A DNA stretch of 64,000 nt, from the NCBI GenBank assembly GCA_030077755.1, contig JAQJZZ010000007.1, forward strand, positions 1,550,001 through 1,614,000, read 5' to 3'. Under the pieces are notes generated by a model. It saw only the letters and a list, made by a program, of their open reading frames with translations, was not told the DNA's origin and did no database searches. Origin of the DNA: Filosporella fistucella. Its lineage: Eukaryota > Ascomycota > Leotiomycetes > Helotiales. The position numbers were made by a program, and so were the translations under genes. This document shows, piece after piece, positions 1-12,963 of this stretch (positions are counted from its first letter, which is position 1; each line of letters begins with the position of its first letter).

Positions 1-351
1 CAGTACAACAGAAGCACCAAAGCAATCTAAGTCACCCATCTCGTCGTACAGTCCGATGCCCTTGACAAGCTTGAATCGCAATCGTCCACCTCCCTTGGTG
101 AACTAAAACGGTTTGACAGGGCCTTGAAGGCAAGGATACAAAATAGAGTACGAATTTCTTGGGATTTGTCCTTACACCCTGGGCCCAGGTACAGGCACGC
201 ACAAGAACAGACCCTCTCCACTGCCTCCAGATTCAATCCATTCCTCCTCCTTACGCATCAAACCCTACCTTTCTCCCTCTCCAAGAGCCACGCCGTGCAT
301 GAAGTTGCAATATTAATTCACCTGCAACAGTCGACACCTTCAAAACCGATC
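1..351. other. Left-edge non-coding sequence, upstream of the first gene
   Basis: No protein-like reading frame is supported here. It probably contains the 5' leader and promoter of the gene that starts at 352. A longer in-frame start exists at 124, but the residues between it and 352 look like untranslated sequence (low similarity to any protein texture, pyrimidine-rich tracts around 230-290), so I did not use it. Confidence 0.4.
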
Positions 352-2895
352 ATGGCGCCGTTGCAGCCCGTATCCTCCTGCATGCTGCAAGTCCCTTCGA
401 TGTCTTCTGAACTTCTCCCAGTAAATCCATTCTACTCCTCTTCCGCCTTGTCAAGCTCGACCTCAGACCTCTTCGACCTTGATCTCGACCTCGATTTCGA
501 CAACACCAACTGCTTATCTCCACGAACTCTCTACGCTCAGTCCTTCCACCGTCCTGAATCCGCACGCAGTCTGCCATCTGGGGGATTTAAAAAGAATATG
601 AAGGATATCACAGGCTATGGCACAACAGAGGAGGAATTCGACGCTTTGCCAATTGCCGTCCGAAGAAAGGTATGTCTGTTCGCACGTACCGCCAGCCACG
701 ACTGCATTGAGATATTGAGCTCTGGAGCTATCGAACACGGCAAGATTACTCTGCTACCACAACAAAAGGCCATTGATCTCCCTCTACAGATAGTTGTGGT
801 GTGACTGTCTCCTCATTGCGAGTCAATTGATCATCTCGAATGCTTTGTGGGGGTCGATCGTAGCTTGGAGCAGGTGTCTTGTCTTGTCTCGAAGGCTTCC
901 TCGGAATTTTGGGTACGACTACGAGTTCCCTACGGAGGTGGACCCGGGTAGTTGGAACCCGTCTGTGGTTATGAAAGTTTATATCTACTGCTCTGCCGAA
1001 ATGCGGTTCAACTCGTCCTTTTTCCTTGCAGATTGTTACCCCCAAAATCCCATCCGTGGCAAAAACTACTCCCAACGGGACTTGGTAGTTTGGGACAAGA
1101 ACAAACTATTACTTGTGGTTGAAGCTTTCGATACGCCGTTCGTTGCTGCCCGCGTTGTCTAAGCTCTAAATGGCGGTGAAGTCACACCAGTCCCACTGGT
1201 CCCGCGCACATGCAGCTTTGAGGAAGCGCTATGGGGGATGGGCTGGATGGATATGCACAAGAGTTCCCTCTATCACGTACCCATAGCCGTACTGTACTGT
1301 ACCTTACACTTGCGGACGTACCTACATTTTGCCGGAAGGCATCTGCCAGTGCATGGGACGAAACCATGCATGCGAATTCTCTTTCTTGTCTTGCTCGCTG
1401 CAACATTCAACGGTTGTTGTATCATCGCTGACCTCGCATTCTACAGTATTTCTCGACCTTGGAGCGGTTACGTTTCGCGCAAAATTCCCGATCAAATGCT
1501 CTTAATGAGCTTCCCATACAATCACATCGCAAGAGCTCACTAGCAGATCGCCGAGGAGTCAACGTTTCTCTGATTGAACCTCGCCGTTCGTCGTCTCGGC
1601 GTCAACGCAAATTAGCAAGACAACAATCTGTCTCGAGTACCGAAGCCTCGTGGTTCCTGACTCTCCCTGAGAAAATTAGGAATAAGCAATTCACGAGAGA
1701 GGAACAAGTTATATTGGCTGCCCGCCTGCGAGAGAGCGTGATCCTAGACGCCGCGGATGAAGCAATATACAAAGCAAGCCGTCGTGCAAGTCGCAACTCA
1801 ACTCCGCTTTCCAACACCCCACCGACTCCCAGAAGTAGCACCGACAGCCTTCCAGAAGAGCGGGAACACTCAGAAATGGCTGCAGAAATGTATGAGAGTT
1901 TCAGGTGGATGGACGAGGAGGAGGACCTAGATCTGAAATTGGTATTGGACGATTACCATGCCAATCTAGATGGAGTTGTCATTCCAACACCATCAAGTAC
2001 ACGCAGACCATCCTTTCGAAGACAAATGTCGATAACAAAGATGCCGTTTGGCCGAGCTTCCTTCTCATCACTACAACCACGATCTCCCAAATTCGAATCT
2101 GCAAACAACAATCATTTACATGGTCGATCCAAATCCCGAGCCCTCTCCTTGATTGCGCCAAAACATTTACCAAAGGCATCTGTCTCTTCGATAGACCCCA
2201 ATGCTGCACATTATCAAGATCCTGAAGCACGATTAAAGCTTCGAGTATACCTTGCATCACCACAAAAATTTGACGAAGCAATCGAATTTGGATTTCCATC
2301 AATGGAGGGTCCGGGGGATATCGCAGATAAGGAGAACAGACCACCAAAGCGCAGCTCGAAAGATGCGAATCGCAACAAAAAATCAGTTAGCACAGACCGG
2401 AACCAATCGTTTCTCAACGATGATGCTGCCTCCTTATTTGAAGACGACGTCTCAATGGCAGATCCCGAATCACCAATTACCCCTCTAGGTGATCTCTCCT
2501 TCCGCTCTCAACATCGAGCCTTGGGTTCATCCACATCAAATGCCAAGAGCAGTAGCAATCCATCATCAGACTTTGCACACCTCGGCATCACTAAACCTAC
2601 AATTGTGAAGCAACCAGAACCATATACTCAAGCTATGGCTGGTAGCAGAGAGATGACATTACGGATGACACTCACAAGACCTGATCTGCGTGCCGATGAG
2701 AACACAATTTATGGATGGCAAACCTCGACGCCCCGTAGCCCTCTGAAGGAAGAATCGAGCTTACTGTCCTCCGTAGAGGAGAAGGCAGAAGTCAAGGGTC
2801 CACTCGGAGGTGCCGATGGCTGGGGCCCAGAAAAAGAAAATGGAGTAGTGAAGAGGTTCTGGAACAAAGTCAAGAGTCAGAAAAAGAACTCATAG
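352..2895 (+). CDS. Unrecognised Ser/Arg-rich fungal protein, 588 aa, two exons
   Basis: Exons are 352-669 and 1447-2895, joined in phase 0. The join reads ...PIAVRRK|YFSTLERLRFAQ, a smooth amphipathic segment, which supports one gene rather than two. The intron is 777 bp, far longer than the others in this window. I do not recognise the family. The N-terminal part has a run of Asp-Leu repeats (about residues 42-50). After the join there is a basic Ser/Arg-rich stretch, then a helical segment (roughly residues 155-195, LTLPEKIRN...EEQVILAARLRES) that looks like the only folded part. The remaining 380 residues are polar, Ser/Pro-rich and probably disordered, with many SP/TP dipeptides that could be phosphorylation sites. 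No membrane segment or signal peptide is visible. The start at 352 was chosen because upstream in-frame sequence looks untranslated. Function unknown. Confidence 0.75.
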
Positions 2896-4475
2896 AGAAT
2901 ATCTGAGACCAAGGACTCGATATCAAATGTTGGATGTATAAGCCATGAGGGATGAAATATGAAAAGACCGACAGCATTTTCATGATTGCTCTGTATAGTA
3001 TTTTAGCGTGTTTTTCATGATCCCACTCATAATGAGTCCGGGCATGAATTTCCTTTTTGCAAACTTTGTAGCATGGTTTCGGCGGCATGGGATTTGCATG
3101 GCATGGAATTGGCATGGATGGATTGGAATTTCCTTGTCTGTTTGGCAAGCTGGAATGCAGCTGCGCTTGAAATTATGGGGAGGGGTAGTAGATGGAGGTG
3201 TTGGAAATAAGAAGAGAGGAGGAGAGATCCTGAGGATTGAGCGAGCTGACACTATGATACCACTGTGTACTGTATTGAATATAATGTTTGCTCTTAAATC
3301 GAAACTTTTCTTGATGAATGAGTCTCCTCCCGCCTCTTTATGCTTGTTTTCTCTAGCTATGTACACCCCTTCTGCCCCCTTTTTCTACATCCACCATCTT
3401 ATTAATCATTCATCCTCTAGTTTTCTATCCTATCCTCTGAGTCTCCTAAGTTGTCAAGTCAATTCAGCCATGACAGTGTATAAGATAACATTCTCCGAAA
3501 CCTCGGATTTATCGGATTTATCTCGGGAACATTCCCAAGGGGGAAGAGGTAACTCGGAGTGTTTGCTGGATACTAAGATGGCTCGATCGGTATGATGGGG
3601 AGAGAATATGATAGTTTGGATTGGAGGGATTGAAGATCGGGGTGGGTTTGTGGGTGGTAAGTGTGGTTTGGCGCGGAGGGGGTTCGAGTGATGATGATGG
3701 TGGTTATGGAGTGAGAGAAGGAGTGAAGTTGGGAATTGACTGTTCGGATGAAGAGTTAAAAAAATGAAAATATGAGAGGGAGGGTCTAGCAATATGGAAT
3801 GAGATGGTGATGGTGATTTTGAAGGAGGCTCGGGGAGGAAATGTGAGGTGGAAGTTACAAGGCGAGGGCTTTCTTTTCATTCAAGAAAAGACCTCTCAGA
3901 CTAGGAAGTATTTTCTTGGGGTGAGAGTTTAGATATATAAATTAGCAACCGTAGTTGTTATTAGATTTCAAGGAATTCAAATACAAGATCTGTACTAAAT
4001 CATATATCCACATATCACTGAATCCTTCTCGAAGATAACGAGTGTCCCCTGAAAGTCCCCCTCACCTAGAGTCCAGGTATCTCAAACTTCATTCCCAGTA
4101 TTTATATCAATACATAGATACACAATAAACACCACTCTTCAGCTTGGGCAATATCTAGTGAAGCTCGACATCGATGTCGAGGTAGAGGTGCATGAAACCC
4201 CTGAGCCTTTCCCCGCCATCAAATACCTGCTTCCCTGCAGACGCCAAGGAAGAGATTACTCGTGTGTGGGAAACCTGGTCCCCTATGACAGCATCAGGAA
4301 GTTAAATATGGAACTGATGGAGGTATATAGGTGTTGGAGTCTACTATCTGATGTGCCGTGGAAGGTAGATTCCTAACACAAATCTCGGATTGAAAGTGTC
4401 GATATTTTGTATAGTATCCGAACCTAAGGATTATTATAGGCTTTTCACTTTTTCCTGATACGGAGAAAAGAAATT
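2896..4475. other. Intergenic region, no supported gene
   Basis: About 1.6 kb between two plus-strand genes. Short frames on both strands are rich in Ser/His/Pro or Phe with no domain texture. Between 3073 and 3119 the pentamer CATGG occurs five times in under 50 bp. The stretch 3600-3780 is purine-rich on the plus strand. It probably holds the 3' UTR of the upstream gene and the promoter of the next; I see nothing else. Confidence 0.5.
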
Positions 4476-5923
4476 ATGGACACTTCCGAGAAGAAACACG
4501 TCCTCATCCTGGGGTCTGGCTGGGTAGGCCTTTATCTAGCCCAATACCTCGATTCCAAACTGTACAAAATAACCATCATCTCTCCTCGTCGAACAAGTGC
4601 CTATACACCCCTCCTCGCCTCAGCGGCATGCGGACTCTTTCCCTTCAGCTGTGCCGAGGAATCACTAAGGAGTAAAGGGAGGAAAGTTGAGTTCTATAAG
4701 GCTGTTGCGAAGGGAGTGAACTGGGAGAAGAAGGTGGTAAGGTGTGTAGGTGCCTTTGAGGAGGGGGAAGGAGGGGGGAAAGGGGGAGGAAAGGAGTTTG
4801 AGGTTGGGTATGATATTCTGGTTGTTTGTCCTGGTTGTGAGTTTTAAATTCTTTCATTTTTGGTTTGATAAGGTTATTTGATTCTGGTGGGGGAGATGAA
4901 CGGTGCTGAAGAATGGACAGGTCAAACAAACACATTCGGGACCCCGGGTGTGGCGGAACATTCTCTTTTTATGAGAAATGTGTCTGATGCTATGTTGTTG
5001 AGGAAAATGCTGTTTGATAGGCTTGAGAAGGCGAATTTGCCGTGTACGAGTGAGGAAGAAGCGAAAGGGCTGCTGCATGTTGCTATTGTGGGAGGTGGAC
5101 CTACTGGTATGTCTACCTGATCGAGAAATCCCAAAATCCTCTTCATAGAAGCTAACTATTCTCAGGTGTCGAGATCACAGCCGAGCTTTCTGATCTTGCT
5201 AGGCATGAGCTGAGAGATCTATACCCAAATGTTGCGCACCTTCTAAAAATCACCATCTATGATGTGGCTTCACATATCTTAGGTGTTTATGATCAGAAAT
5301 TGTACGAGTACGCAACAGAGAAGATGCTCAAAGGCGGGGTAGGAATTTCCACTGATAGTATCATTGAGAAAGTGGACGATACACACTTGCATGTCAAAGA
5401 CCACGGACCCGTAGCATATGGCATCCTGCTTTGGGTGACGGGAAATAAGTCGCTTCCATTTATCGACGGGTTGGATGTGAAGAAATCAGAGAAAGGACTT
5501 GTGAGGGTTCTCACTGATGCCAGGCTTCGAGTCAAGAAAAACTTGAAATCACAAGAGGAAGAAGTATTCTCGAATGTTTTCGCTCTAGGCGACGCGGCAG
5601 ATATCGAAGGACAGCCATTACCTACCACCGCCGAGGTAGCTGTCCAGAAGTCTCGTTGGCTGGTCCAACATTTGAATAAAGGGGGAGTTCGTGACGAAAC
5701 CGAGGCGTTTGTGTACAAACAGAAAGGGCTAGTGAGCTATATTGGAGGCCATGATGGAATCGTTGAAGGTGAATCCGAGAGAGGGGATTGGTCTGGCCAT
5801 AGAGCGTGGTTGAGTTGGAGAAGTGGTAGCTTCACTTGGACGAGAACTTGGCGAAATTGGGTGAGTATAATCTGGGCGATGAACTTGAATTTTCTGTTCG
5901 GGAAAGACGTCGCGCGAATGTAG
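4476..5923 (+). CDS. Type II NADH dehydrogenase-like / AIF-like flavoprotein, 434 aa
   Basis: Exons 4476-4836, 4921-5106 and 5166-5923 (introns 84 and 59 bp). It is a pyridine-nucleotide-disulphide oxidoreductase of the alternative (rotenone-insensitive) NADH:ubiquinone oxidoreductase group, which passes electrons from NAD(P)H through FAD to quinone without pumping protons. Evidence: an N-terminal FAD Rossmann motif GSGWVG (residues 13-18), the CxxNTFG segment rebuilt exactly across intron 1, a second dinucleotide motif GGGPTG at about 177-182, the third conserved motif ALGDAAD near residue 320, and an aromatic, membrane-leaning C terminus (WxxG-F..TRTWRNWVS..FLFGKDV) typical of these peripheral membrane enzymes. 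It is shorter than the usual 500-570 residues. The protein starts almost directly at the FAD motif, so no mitochondrial presequence is visible and no EF-hand insertion is present. An AIF/AMID-type quinone oxidoreductase is the main alternative. Confidence 0.85.
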
Positions 5924-7255
5924 TCGTGGGAATGAATGGCTTGTCGGTGGGCGGTCGGAAGCTGAGCAATGTGTTATTAGGATCAAAAAAGATCCAGAAA
6001 TCAGAATTGGAGAGCCCATATCACAAGTGCCAGTCCAATGCATGGCTTGTGTCAATGAAAAGAAGGCGGTATCGAAGCTAGTAAGCATTGTTGCTGTCGA
6101 ACTTGCACAATGAAATTGGTACGAGCTTTTGTACTATTCTCTGGGAATATATGTATGAGGAGTATTGGGAACATTGCCAAGAAGATATAGCAAGGCATGA
6201 CGCGCTGATACTGTGTTGAAGCATGACTTGAAGAAGGGGTATCCATCCAAGGAACAGTTCGATGTTTCGTGGTAGCTCACTCTGCTTAAATAGCAGTTAA
6301 TGGCGAAGAGACATATGATCAACAATTCATGTCATGGAATGCACCCCTCCATGCATGGGCGAAGATTCAATTGATATAGAGACAGATACGGAGGATAACC
6401 TGTGGGTAGTTCGTAAGGCTGAACAACCACCCAGCATTTTGATGTTGAAAGCAAGGAAGTGGAAGGCGGGCAGACTCCTCAATATGAGGGTTCCAGTGGC
6501 TTCAATATGAAGCAGAATAGATACCATAGGTTGATCGGGTTTCCTGGACAAAACAACGTTCCAAGAATAATGATAGTACGCTTTACAGCATTTGGCTTCG
6601 AGTTTAAGGCTGCTGACTAATAATCCACTATGGTTCTGGGCATTGATCCAGCTCCGTTTCAGCATCGAAAGGCAAAATAAGAGACAGTATGAAGCAGTAT
6701 AGCATCTCTACTGACTCAGTAAATGCCTCATTGTATCCAGCAAGTTTTGATAGACTGTCAAGATAAATTCAGCTAGGAGATAGGGCATGTCACATGACTG
6801 TTTGGCTTGTAAGGCAAGATCCTTGTCTCAGAAAGTAAATACTCAACATAGCATAGACGGAATGCAGGCTAAAGTGATATGTTTGGCGTTCACTAGGAAA
6901 GAAGGTGAGTCTATGTAATTATAACGGAATATATAAATATTAAATTCTATTTTTGTCAAGTCACAACATAACAAGTGTTGGTGTTGCTGATCTAAAAAGA
7001 GACCCTGTCTGCTGTCCTATCCCGTTGCGCGTCATCAGGTTGCCGTTGCACTCGTTTGAAACGAAGCTCCAGCTGAGAAGTGTGGCGCACACCTTGAAAT
7101 ACAAACCATCGAAAGACCACGCAAGCAGCATCCAAACCATCCTACACCCCCGAATCCTTCGAAATATTCGAATCGATATCTTTCACAATCTCAAGGCCGC
7201 TTGATGAGCATCCTCGAATCTTGATGCGCTACCAACTCTATTCAAACTCGCGATC
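5924..7255. other. Intergenic region, no supported gene
   Basis: About 1.3 kb. Open frames here are short and lack recognisable motifs. AT-rich around 6900-6960. It should contain the 3' UTR of the flavoprotein gene and the promoter of VPS10. I see no RNA gene or repeat. Confidence 0.5.
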
Positions 7256-10200
7256 ATGAGGCTGCAAACTGCCGCAGGCTGGCGGAGCCTCCTGTATTCA
7301 ACACTCCTCTTTACCGGTGCCTGGGCAAAGAAGGACAAACCAGGAGTCGAGCAGACAAAGTTTGAGTTCGTACCATACAATGTGAATTATTTTGAAGATT
7401 CGGACGTTATTCTTTTCGAGGATGGTCGCAGCCATAATGTGTACCGTTCGGTGGATGCGGGCAAGAAATGGGACAAGGTGGAGGATGTCCCAGAAGGAAA
7501 AATGATGGAGCTATCAATGCATCCATTCGATAAGAAACGAGCATACATAATAACAGATGAGAAAAAGCATTATATGACAGATGATCAGGGCAAATCATGG
7601 AAGTCGTTCACGACGGAAGAGCAAGCAAGCGTATTCCGAGATGCTTTGACATTTCATGCTGGAGACCCGGATAGGATCTTATTTAACGCGATGGATTGTA
7701 CTGGGATCTTCTGCGAGGAATTGGTAAGATCATCATGTAACTCTGCGAGGCACTACTAATCGGAAATAGACTATGTACACTACAGATGGTTTCTCCAAGT
7801 CGCCCAAATTCCTCCGCTCTGAAACTTCTGGGTGCCATTGGGCGAAGTCATCGGAATTGTTCACAACTGGGCAGAAGGACCTTGATAACGATCGAATTCT
7901 TTGTGTGGTGAAGGGCAGGTTTTCTCCCTGGAGAAAAGACTTTCGACTTTTGGTCTCTGACAATTTCTTTGACAAGAAGGGAGGTGTTATCCAGGAATTT
8001 GAACCAGAGCTTGAACCCGGACGAACAGTACAAGGAATTGTCAATATGGCCGTGGTTAAGCCATATTTAATTGTGGCTGCTGTTGCAGGAAACACCGATG
8101 AAATGGCTTTATATGTTTCGGACAACTCAGTCAAATGGCACAGGGCTGTCTTCCCTCATGACCACAAGTTGACCGAGGAAGCATACACGGTTCTAGAAGG
8201 GACGAATTACAGCATCCAAATCGATGTCATGAACGGCCGTCCCTCAAATCCAACGGGCGTGTTTTTCAGCAGTAACTCGAACGGAACATATTTCTCCCGC
8301 AACATGGAACACACCAACAGAGACACCTACGGATTGGTAGATTTCGAGAAGATTTCTGGTATTCAGGGCATCATTTTGGTCAATGTTGTCGACAATTGGG
8401 AAGACGTGGAGAAATCAAATGCCGACAAAAAGCTGAAATCCAAGATCAGTTTCAATGATGGCCGAGATTGGCAAGAGCTGGAATCCGACGGAAAAGAGCT
8501 TCATCTTCATTCAGTAACGGACCTGTCAAATTCTGGACGGGTTTTTTCCAGCCCAGCTCCTGGTATGGTAATGGGCATCGGAAATACCGGAAAGTACCTT
8601 AAGGATTATAAAGATGGCGATTTGTACATTTCTGATGACGCCGGTGTGACATGGCGCAAAGGACCCGAAGGGCCTCATAAATATGAGTTTGGTGACCAAG
8701 GTTCTATTTTGGTCGCCATCGAGGACAAGTTTACAGACGAAGTAAAATACTCCTTGAATCATGGAAAGAAGTGGCATGAGGTAAAGCTCAAGGAAAAGGT
8801 CAGACCGGTTCAATTGACCACGGTACAAGACTCTACAAGTTTGAAATTCCTGCTCGAGGCTGTAGATGAAGAAAAGCGAAACGCAGCTGGATTTCTCATT
8901 GTCCTCGATTTTGATGATTTGCACGAAGGTCAGTGCAAAGACGAAGATATGGAGAAATGGTACGCTAGGGTTGACAAGGATGGAAATCCAACTTGTCTCA
9001 TGGGACACAAGCAATCGTATCGAAGACGTAAAGCAGATGCGGATTGTTTCCTCAAGAGCGACTTCAAGGACCCGCAGCTTATTTCCGAGCCTTGTGACTG
9101 TACAGATCTAGATTTCGAGTGCGACTACAATTTCGTCAGAAGCGATGACGGGAAGAAGTGCGAGCAAAAAGGATCCCTCATCCTCCCTGAAGGAGCTTGT
9201 AAAGCATTTGGACCTGATGATACATTCAAGGGATCTTCTGGTTGGCGCTTGATACCTGGGAATGACTGCAAAAGAACAGGAAAGGACGCGGACCAAAAGG
9301 ATGCTCCGGTTGATAGAAAGTGCGTCGATGCAGTTGGCGAGCCAGCATCAGGGAAGCCAGATGGACTCCAGAAGGTTTTCCCCGGCGAGTCATTCAAGAA
9401 CATTGTTTACTTAGAGCGTACTGGTATCAGCTCGGGCGAAGATGAAACAGTGCTTGTCCGTACAGAGACGGGTGTCTATATCTCACAAGATCATGGAAAG
9501 AAGTGGGAGCAGATTTTCAAGGATCAAGGCATCGAAGGAATTTACCCACATCCATACTTTAACGACATGGTATTCTTCTTAACTGCGACAGAGACGGTGT
9601 TCTATTCCACTGAACGTGGGAAGAATATTCGGTCTTTCAAGGCACCATTGCCGCCAACCCAGAAGTATCAACCTCTGAATTTCCATCCTCGCAACAAGAA
9701 CTGGTTGATTTGGCTTGGCGAAAGAAATTGTCCTGGAGATGAATGCCATGCCGTTGCCTCTGTCACTACAGACCGAGGAGATGATAAGTGGAAAACTCTT
9801 CAACGATATGTCCGCAAATGCGAATTCATCAAGGAGCCGGAGACTGGCTACCTCATTCCAGGTCAAAAGGAGAAAATTGACAAGAAGAGTCGCGACAAAC
9901 TTATCTACTGCGAAGCTCGCAGTAGAGAAAGCGCCAGCACCAAAGATAATCCTTGGAAGGTTGTTTCGAGTGATGACTTTTTCGATGAACCGCCTGTTGA
10001 GCACTTCACTAACGTGGTTGATTTTGCTACAATGTCAGAGTTCATCGTTGTTGCGACAAGGGATGAATCAGCCTCAACTTTACGAGTCAATGCCAGTGTC
10101 AACGGAATGGATTTTGCAGAAGCTCGATTCCCCCATGGCTTCACTGTTCCACACCAGTCAGGGTACACGGTGCTTGACAGCTCAACTCACTCAGTCTTCC

Positions 10201-11861
10201 TCCACGTCACTGTTGAAAATGAGAGAGATTACGAATATGGGAGCATTATCAAAAGTAACTCTAATGGCACATTCTACTCTATGAGTTTGAATGCAGTCGA
10301 TCGAGACTCAACTGGCTATGTCGACTTCGAGAAAATGTTTGGAATTGAAGGAGTTGCCATGGTCAATGTGGTTGACAACTACAAGGACAAAAACTACAAG
10401 AAAGATGGCAAAAAGCTCAAAACTATGATTACTCACAACGACGCTGCTGAGTGGGATTATCTACCACCTCCAAAATTGGACGCTGAAGGAAAGAAATTTG
10501 GCTGCAGTGGCTCTTTGGAAAAGTGTTCACTCAACATCCATGGCTACACAGAACGATCAGACAAGTCGCATACCTACTCGTCATCTTCGGCCATCGGTCT
10601 GATGCTCGGTACTGGAAATGTTGGACAATACCTTACTTCGATGAAGGATGCCGATACCTTCATGACTGCGGATGCGGGTATCACCTGGAAAGCGGTCAAG
10701 AAGGGTTCTTACATGTGGGAATTTGGTGACCAAGGCTCAATAGTAGTGATTGTCAAAGAACATGCAGAGACCAATGAAGTATTCTATACTTTAGACGAGG
10801 GCGATACATGGGTGCCATACAAATTCAGCGATAAAGAGGTACGAATTGATGATATCACTACCGTTCCCAGCGACAACTCGCGCAACTTCTTGCTTTGGGG
10901 CAGAGACGGCTCAAAGCTGGTTACATATAACCTCGACTTTACCGGCCTTACGGATGTCCAGTGCAAACTTGATGAAGGCGATGTCGAATCAGGAGATTAT
11001 TATTTGTGGAAACCGAGACATCCTAAGCAAGAAAACGACTGCCTGTTTGGTCACGAATCCCAGTATCATCGCAAGAAGACATCTGCCAAGTGTTTCAATG
11101 GCAGAATGATCCCCCACCTTCACGACATCGCAAAGAATTGTTCTTGCACAAGACAGGACTTTGAATGGTACGTATCTACTATGTTTTGTTGGACTTCACT
11201 AACGTCAATAGTGACTGGAATTACGAACGACAATCAGATGGTTCATGTGCGCTTGTCGCTGGCTACCAACCTCCTGATCACTCACTTATCTGTAAACTCG
11301 ATGATAGTCGTGAAGAATATGACGACCCGACTGGTTACCGCCGCATCCCTATCACAACTTGTGTTGAAGGTCTGCAAATGGACAAGAGCCAACATCATCC
11401 TTGCCCAGGCAAGGAAGACAAGTATGCCAAGAAACATGGTATCTCAGGTGTTGGTATCTTCTTTGCTATCACAATACCCTTCCTCGTGGCTGGTGGTGTT
11501 GGCTACTGGGTTTGGAAGAATTGGGCCAATAAGTTTGGCCAGATTAGACTGGGTGAACAAGGTAAGCCATTCTTAATTGAGACACGAGTAACACGGTAGC
11601 TAACATATAACAGCCTCTTTCGATAGCGAAGCACCCTACATCAGGATACCTGTTCTTATCATCGCAGGGCTAGTCGCTGCAATTCAAGCGGCACCACTGC
11701 TTATAAGCAGTCTGTGGCGCTCAGTCTCTGGTATGTTTGGCGGGTCTCGTCCGGCGAGATTCACCACTAGAGATAGTTTCGCGAGAGGCAGAGGTGATTA
11801 TGCCGTTGTGGACGACGATGAAGGGGAGCTGTTAGGTGATGAGAGTGATGAAGAGGTGTAG
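7256..11861 (+). CDS. VPS10: Vacuolar protein sorting receptor Vps10 (sortilin family), 1487 aa
   Basis: Exons 7256-7723, 7770-11167, 11212-11561 and 11614-11861; the introns are only 46, 44 and 52 bp. Vps10 cycles between the trans-Golgi and the late endosome, carrying soluble vacuolar hydrolases. The protein has a signal peptide (residues 1 to about 24). Two large beta-propeller Vps10 domains in tandem follow, shown by repeated Asp-box motifs SxDxGxxW ([40 protein letters not shown]). Each is followed by a Cys-rich 10CC module (for example [14 protein letters not shown] and its second copy, which spans intron 2). A membrane segment lies at about residues 1365-1390, a second hydrophobic stretch at about 1413-1440, and the tail is short and acidic, ending DEEV. 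Length matches the fungal family (about 1500). Lumenal/endosomal targeting is inferred from homology. Confidence 0.97.
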
Positions 11862-12963
11862 ATTATTTGCTTGCATAGAAAGGAGTTTTCCGGACCGAGA
11901 CGAAATCAAATGGCTGGGAGGAATTATGGAGGATATTATATGAAGTGAGGAAGGGTGGATTAGGGGCTGAGGGAGAGTGTGATGATAGATGCGATGATTA
12001 GGCCGAATTGTATATCAATCCATGACTTTTACTGCTTGAATCTCTGACCGCCAGATTGAACGCGTTCCTTATCGCACTATATATACCAAGTTGTGTCTAT
12101 CCATTTTCATGCCCGTTTTATGAGCTATCACACCAACACAGATATCAGTTTCCTACTCGTGCAGACAACCAGCGAACAATATTATGCTGACGTTGCCAAG
12201 TACGAATACCGTTCAGGGGAAATGCGTAACTGAGATTATCTAGATCACTCAGGGACTAGTGCGCTAAGCCTTGATATGTCTTCAGCGCTACAGTTCTAAA
12301 CATCAGACACATTGTCCTAGAACGTCGCAGCAAAGCTTGTATTAACTTTCGTTGGGTCTGCCAATATACAAGAATTGCCAGGGTCATCTGGTAGGTATGT
12401 ACCAGCTAGCTGATTAGCTAGTCATGTTCATTTCACTCCTCTACTAAACACGACTCGAACTCTCCAAAAGTGGGGGAGAGGAATTGCATCATGAACCCCT
12501 GTATAGTAGCAATATTCACATTTTATCACGCAATTCCCTTCAATCCACTTTGCCCTTACATAAATTGTACGCTTCCCATTACCATGTTCTTCAAAGTCCA
12601 CTTTGGAGCTGCAACCTTGCCTTATACTTCGTAGGGCTCTCCATAATTGTCTACGTTTTGGCAAATGAAAGAGATATCCGGAGAGGAATGTCCCAGAGAA
12701 GTGGTTCGTTGATAGAGGTGTGGATTAGGACTAAGGTAGGTGTTTATAAGGTGGGACTTCAGGTACGCGCGCATCCTGAGTCGGTGCCGATGGGAAAATT
12801 GTGAGTGTGGGAGCTGTGCAAGGAGGTGGATTGGAGGGTAAGAAGATTTTGCCGGGATCTATTTAAGAGATGTCTAAACTCTTTCTTCTGCTTCCTTTGC
12901 TTGATTTATCTTGCTTTTTCTTTATACTTAATCTGAGATTCATATTGTAAAGTATAGACAGAG
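11862..12963. other. Intergenic region with likely permease promoter
   Basis: About 1.1 kb between VPS10 and the permease. No supported reading frame. A TATTTAAG element at 12859-12866, followed by a CT-rich tract to about 12930, looks like the core promoter and leader of the permease gene that starts at 12964 (inference). Nothing else is recognisable. Confidence 0.45.

Noticed and set aside
124..351. Upstream in-frame extension of the first gene
   Set aside because: The added residues look like translated leader sequence; the ATG at 352 gives a more protein-like start.
3008..3595. 195-codon open frame on the plus strand
   Set aside because: Composition is that of AT/GC-skewed non-coding DNA and it overlaps the likely 3' UTR; no motif is recognisable.
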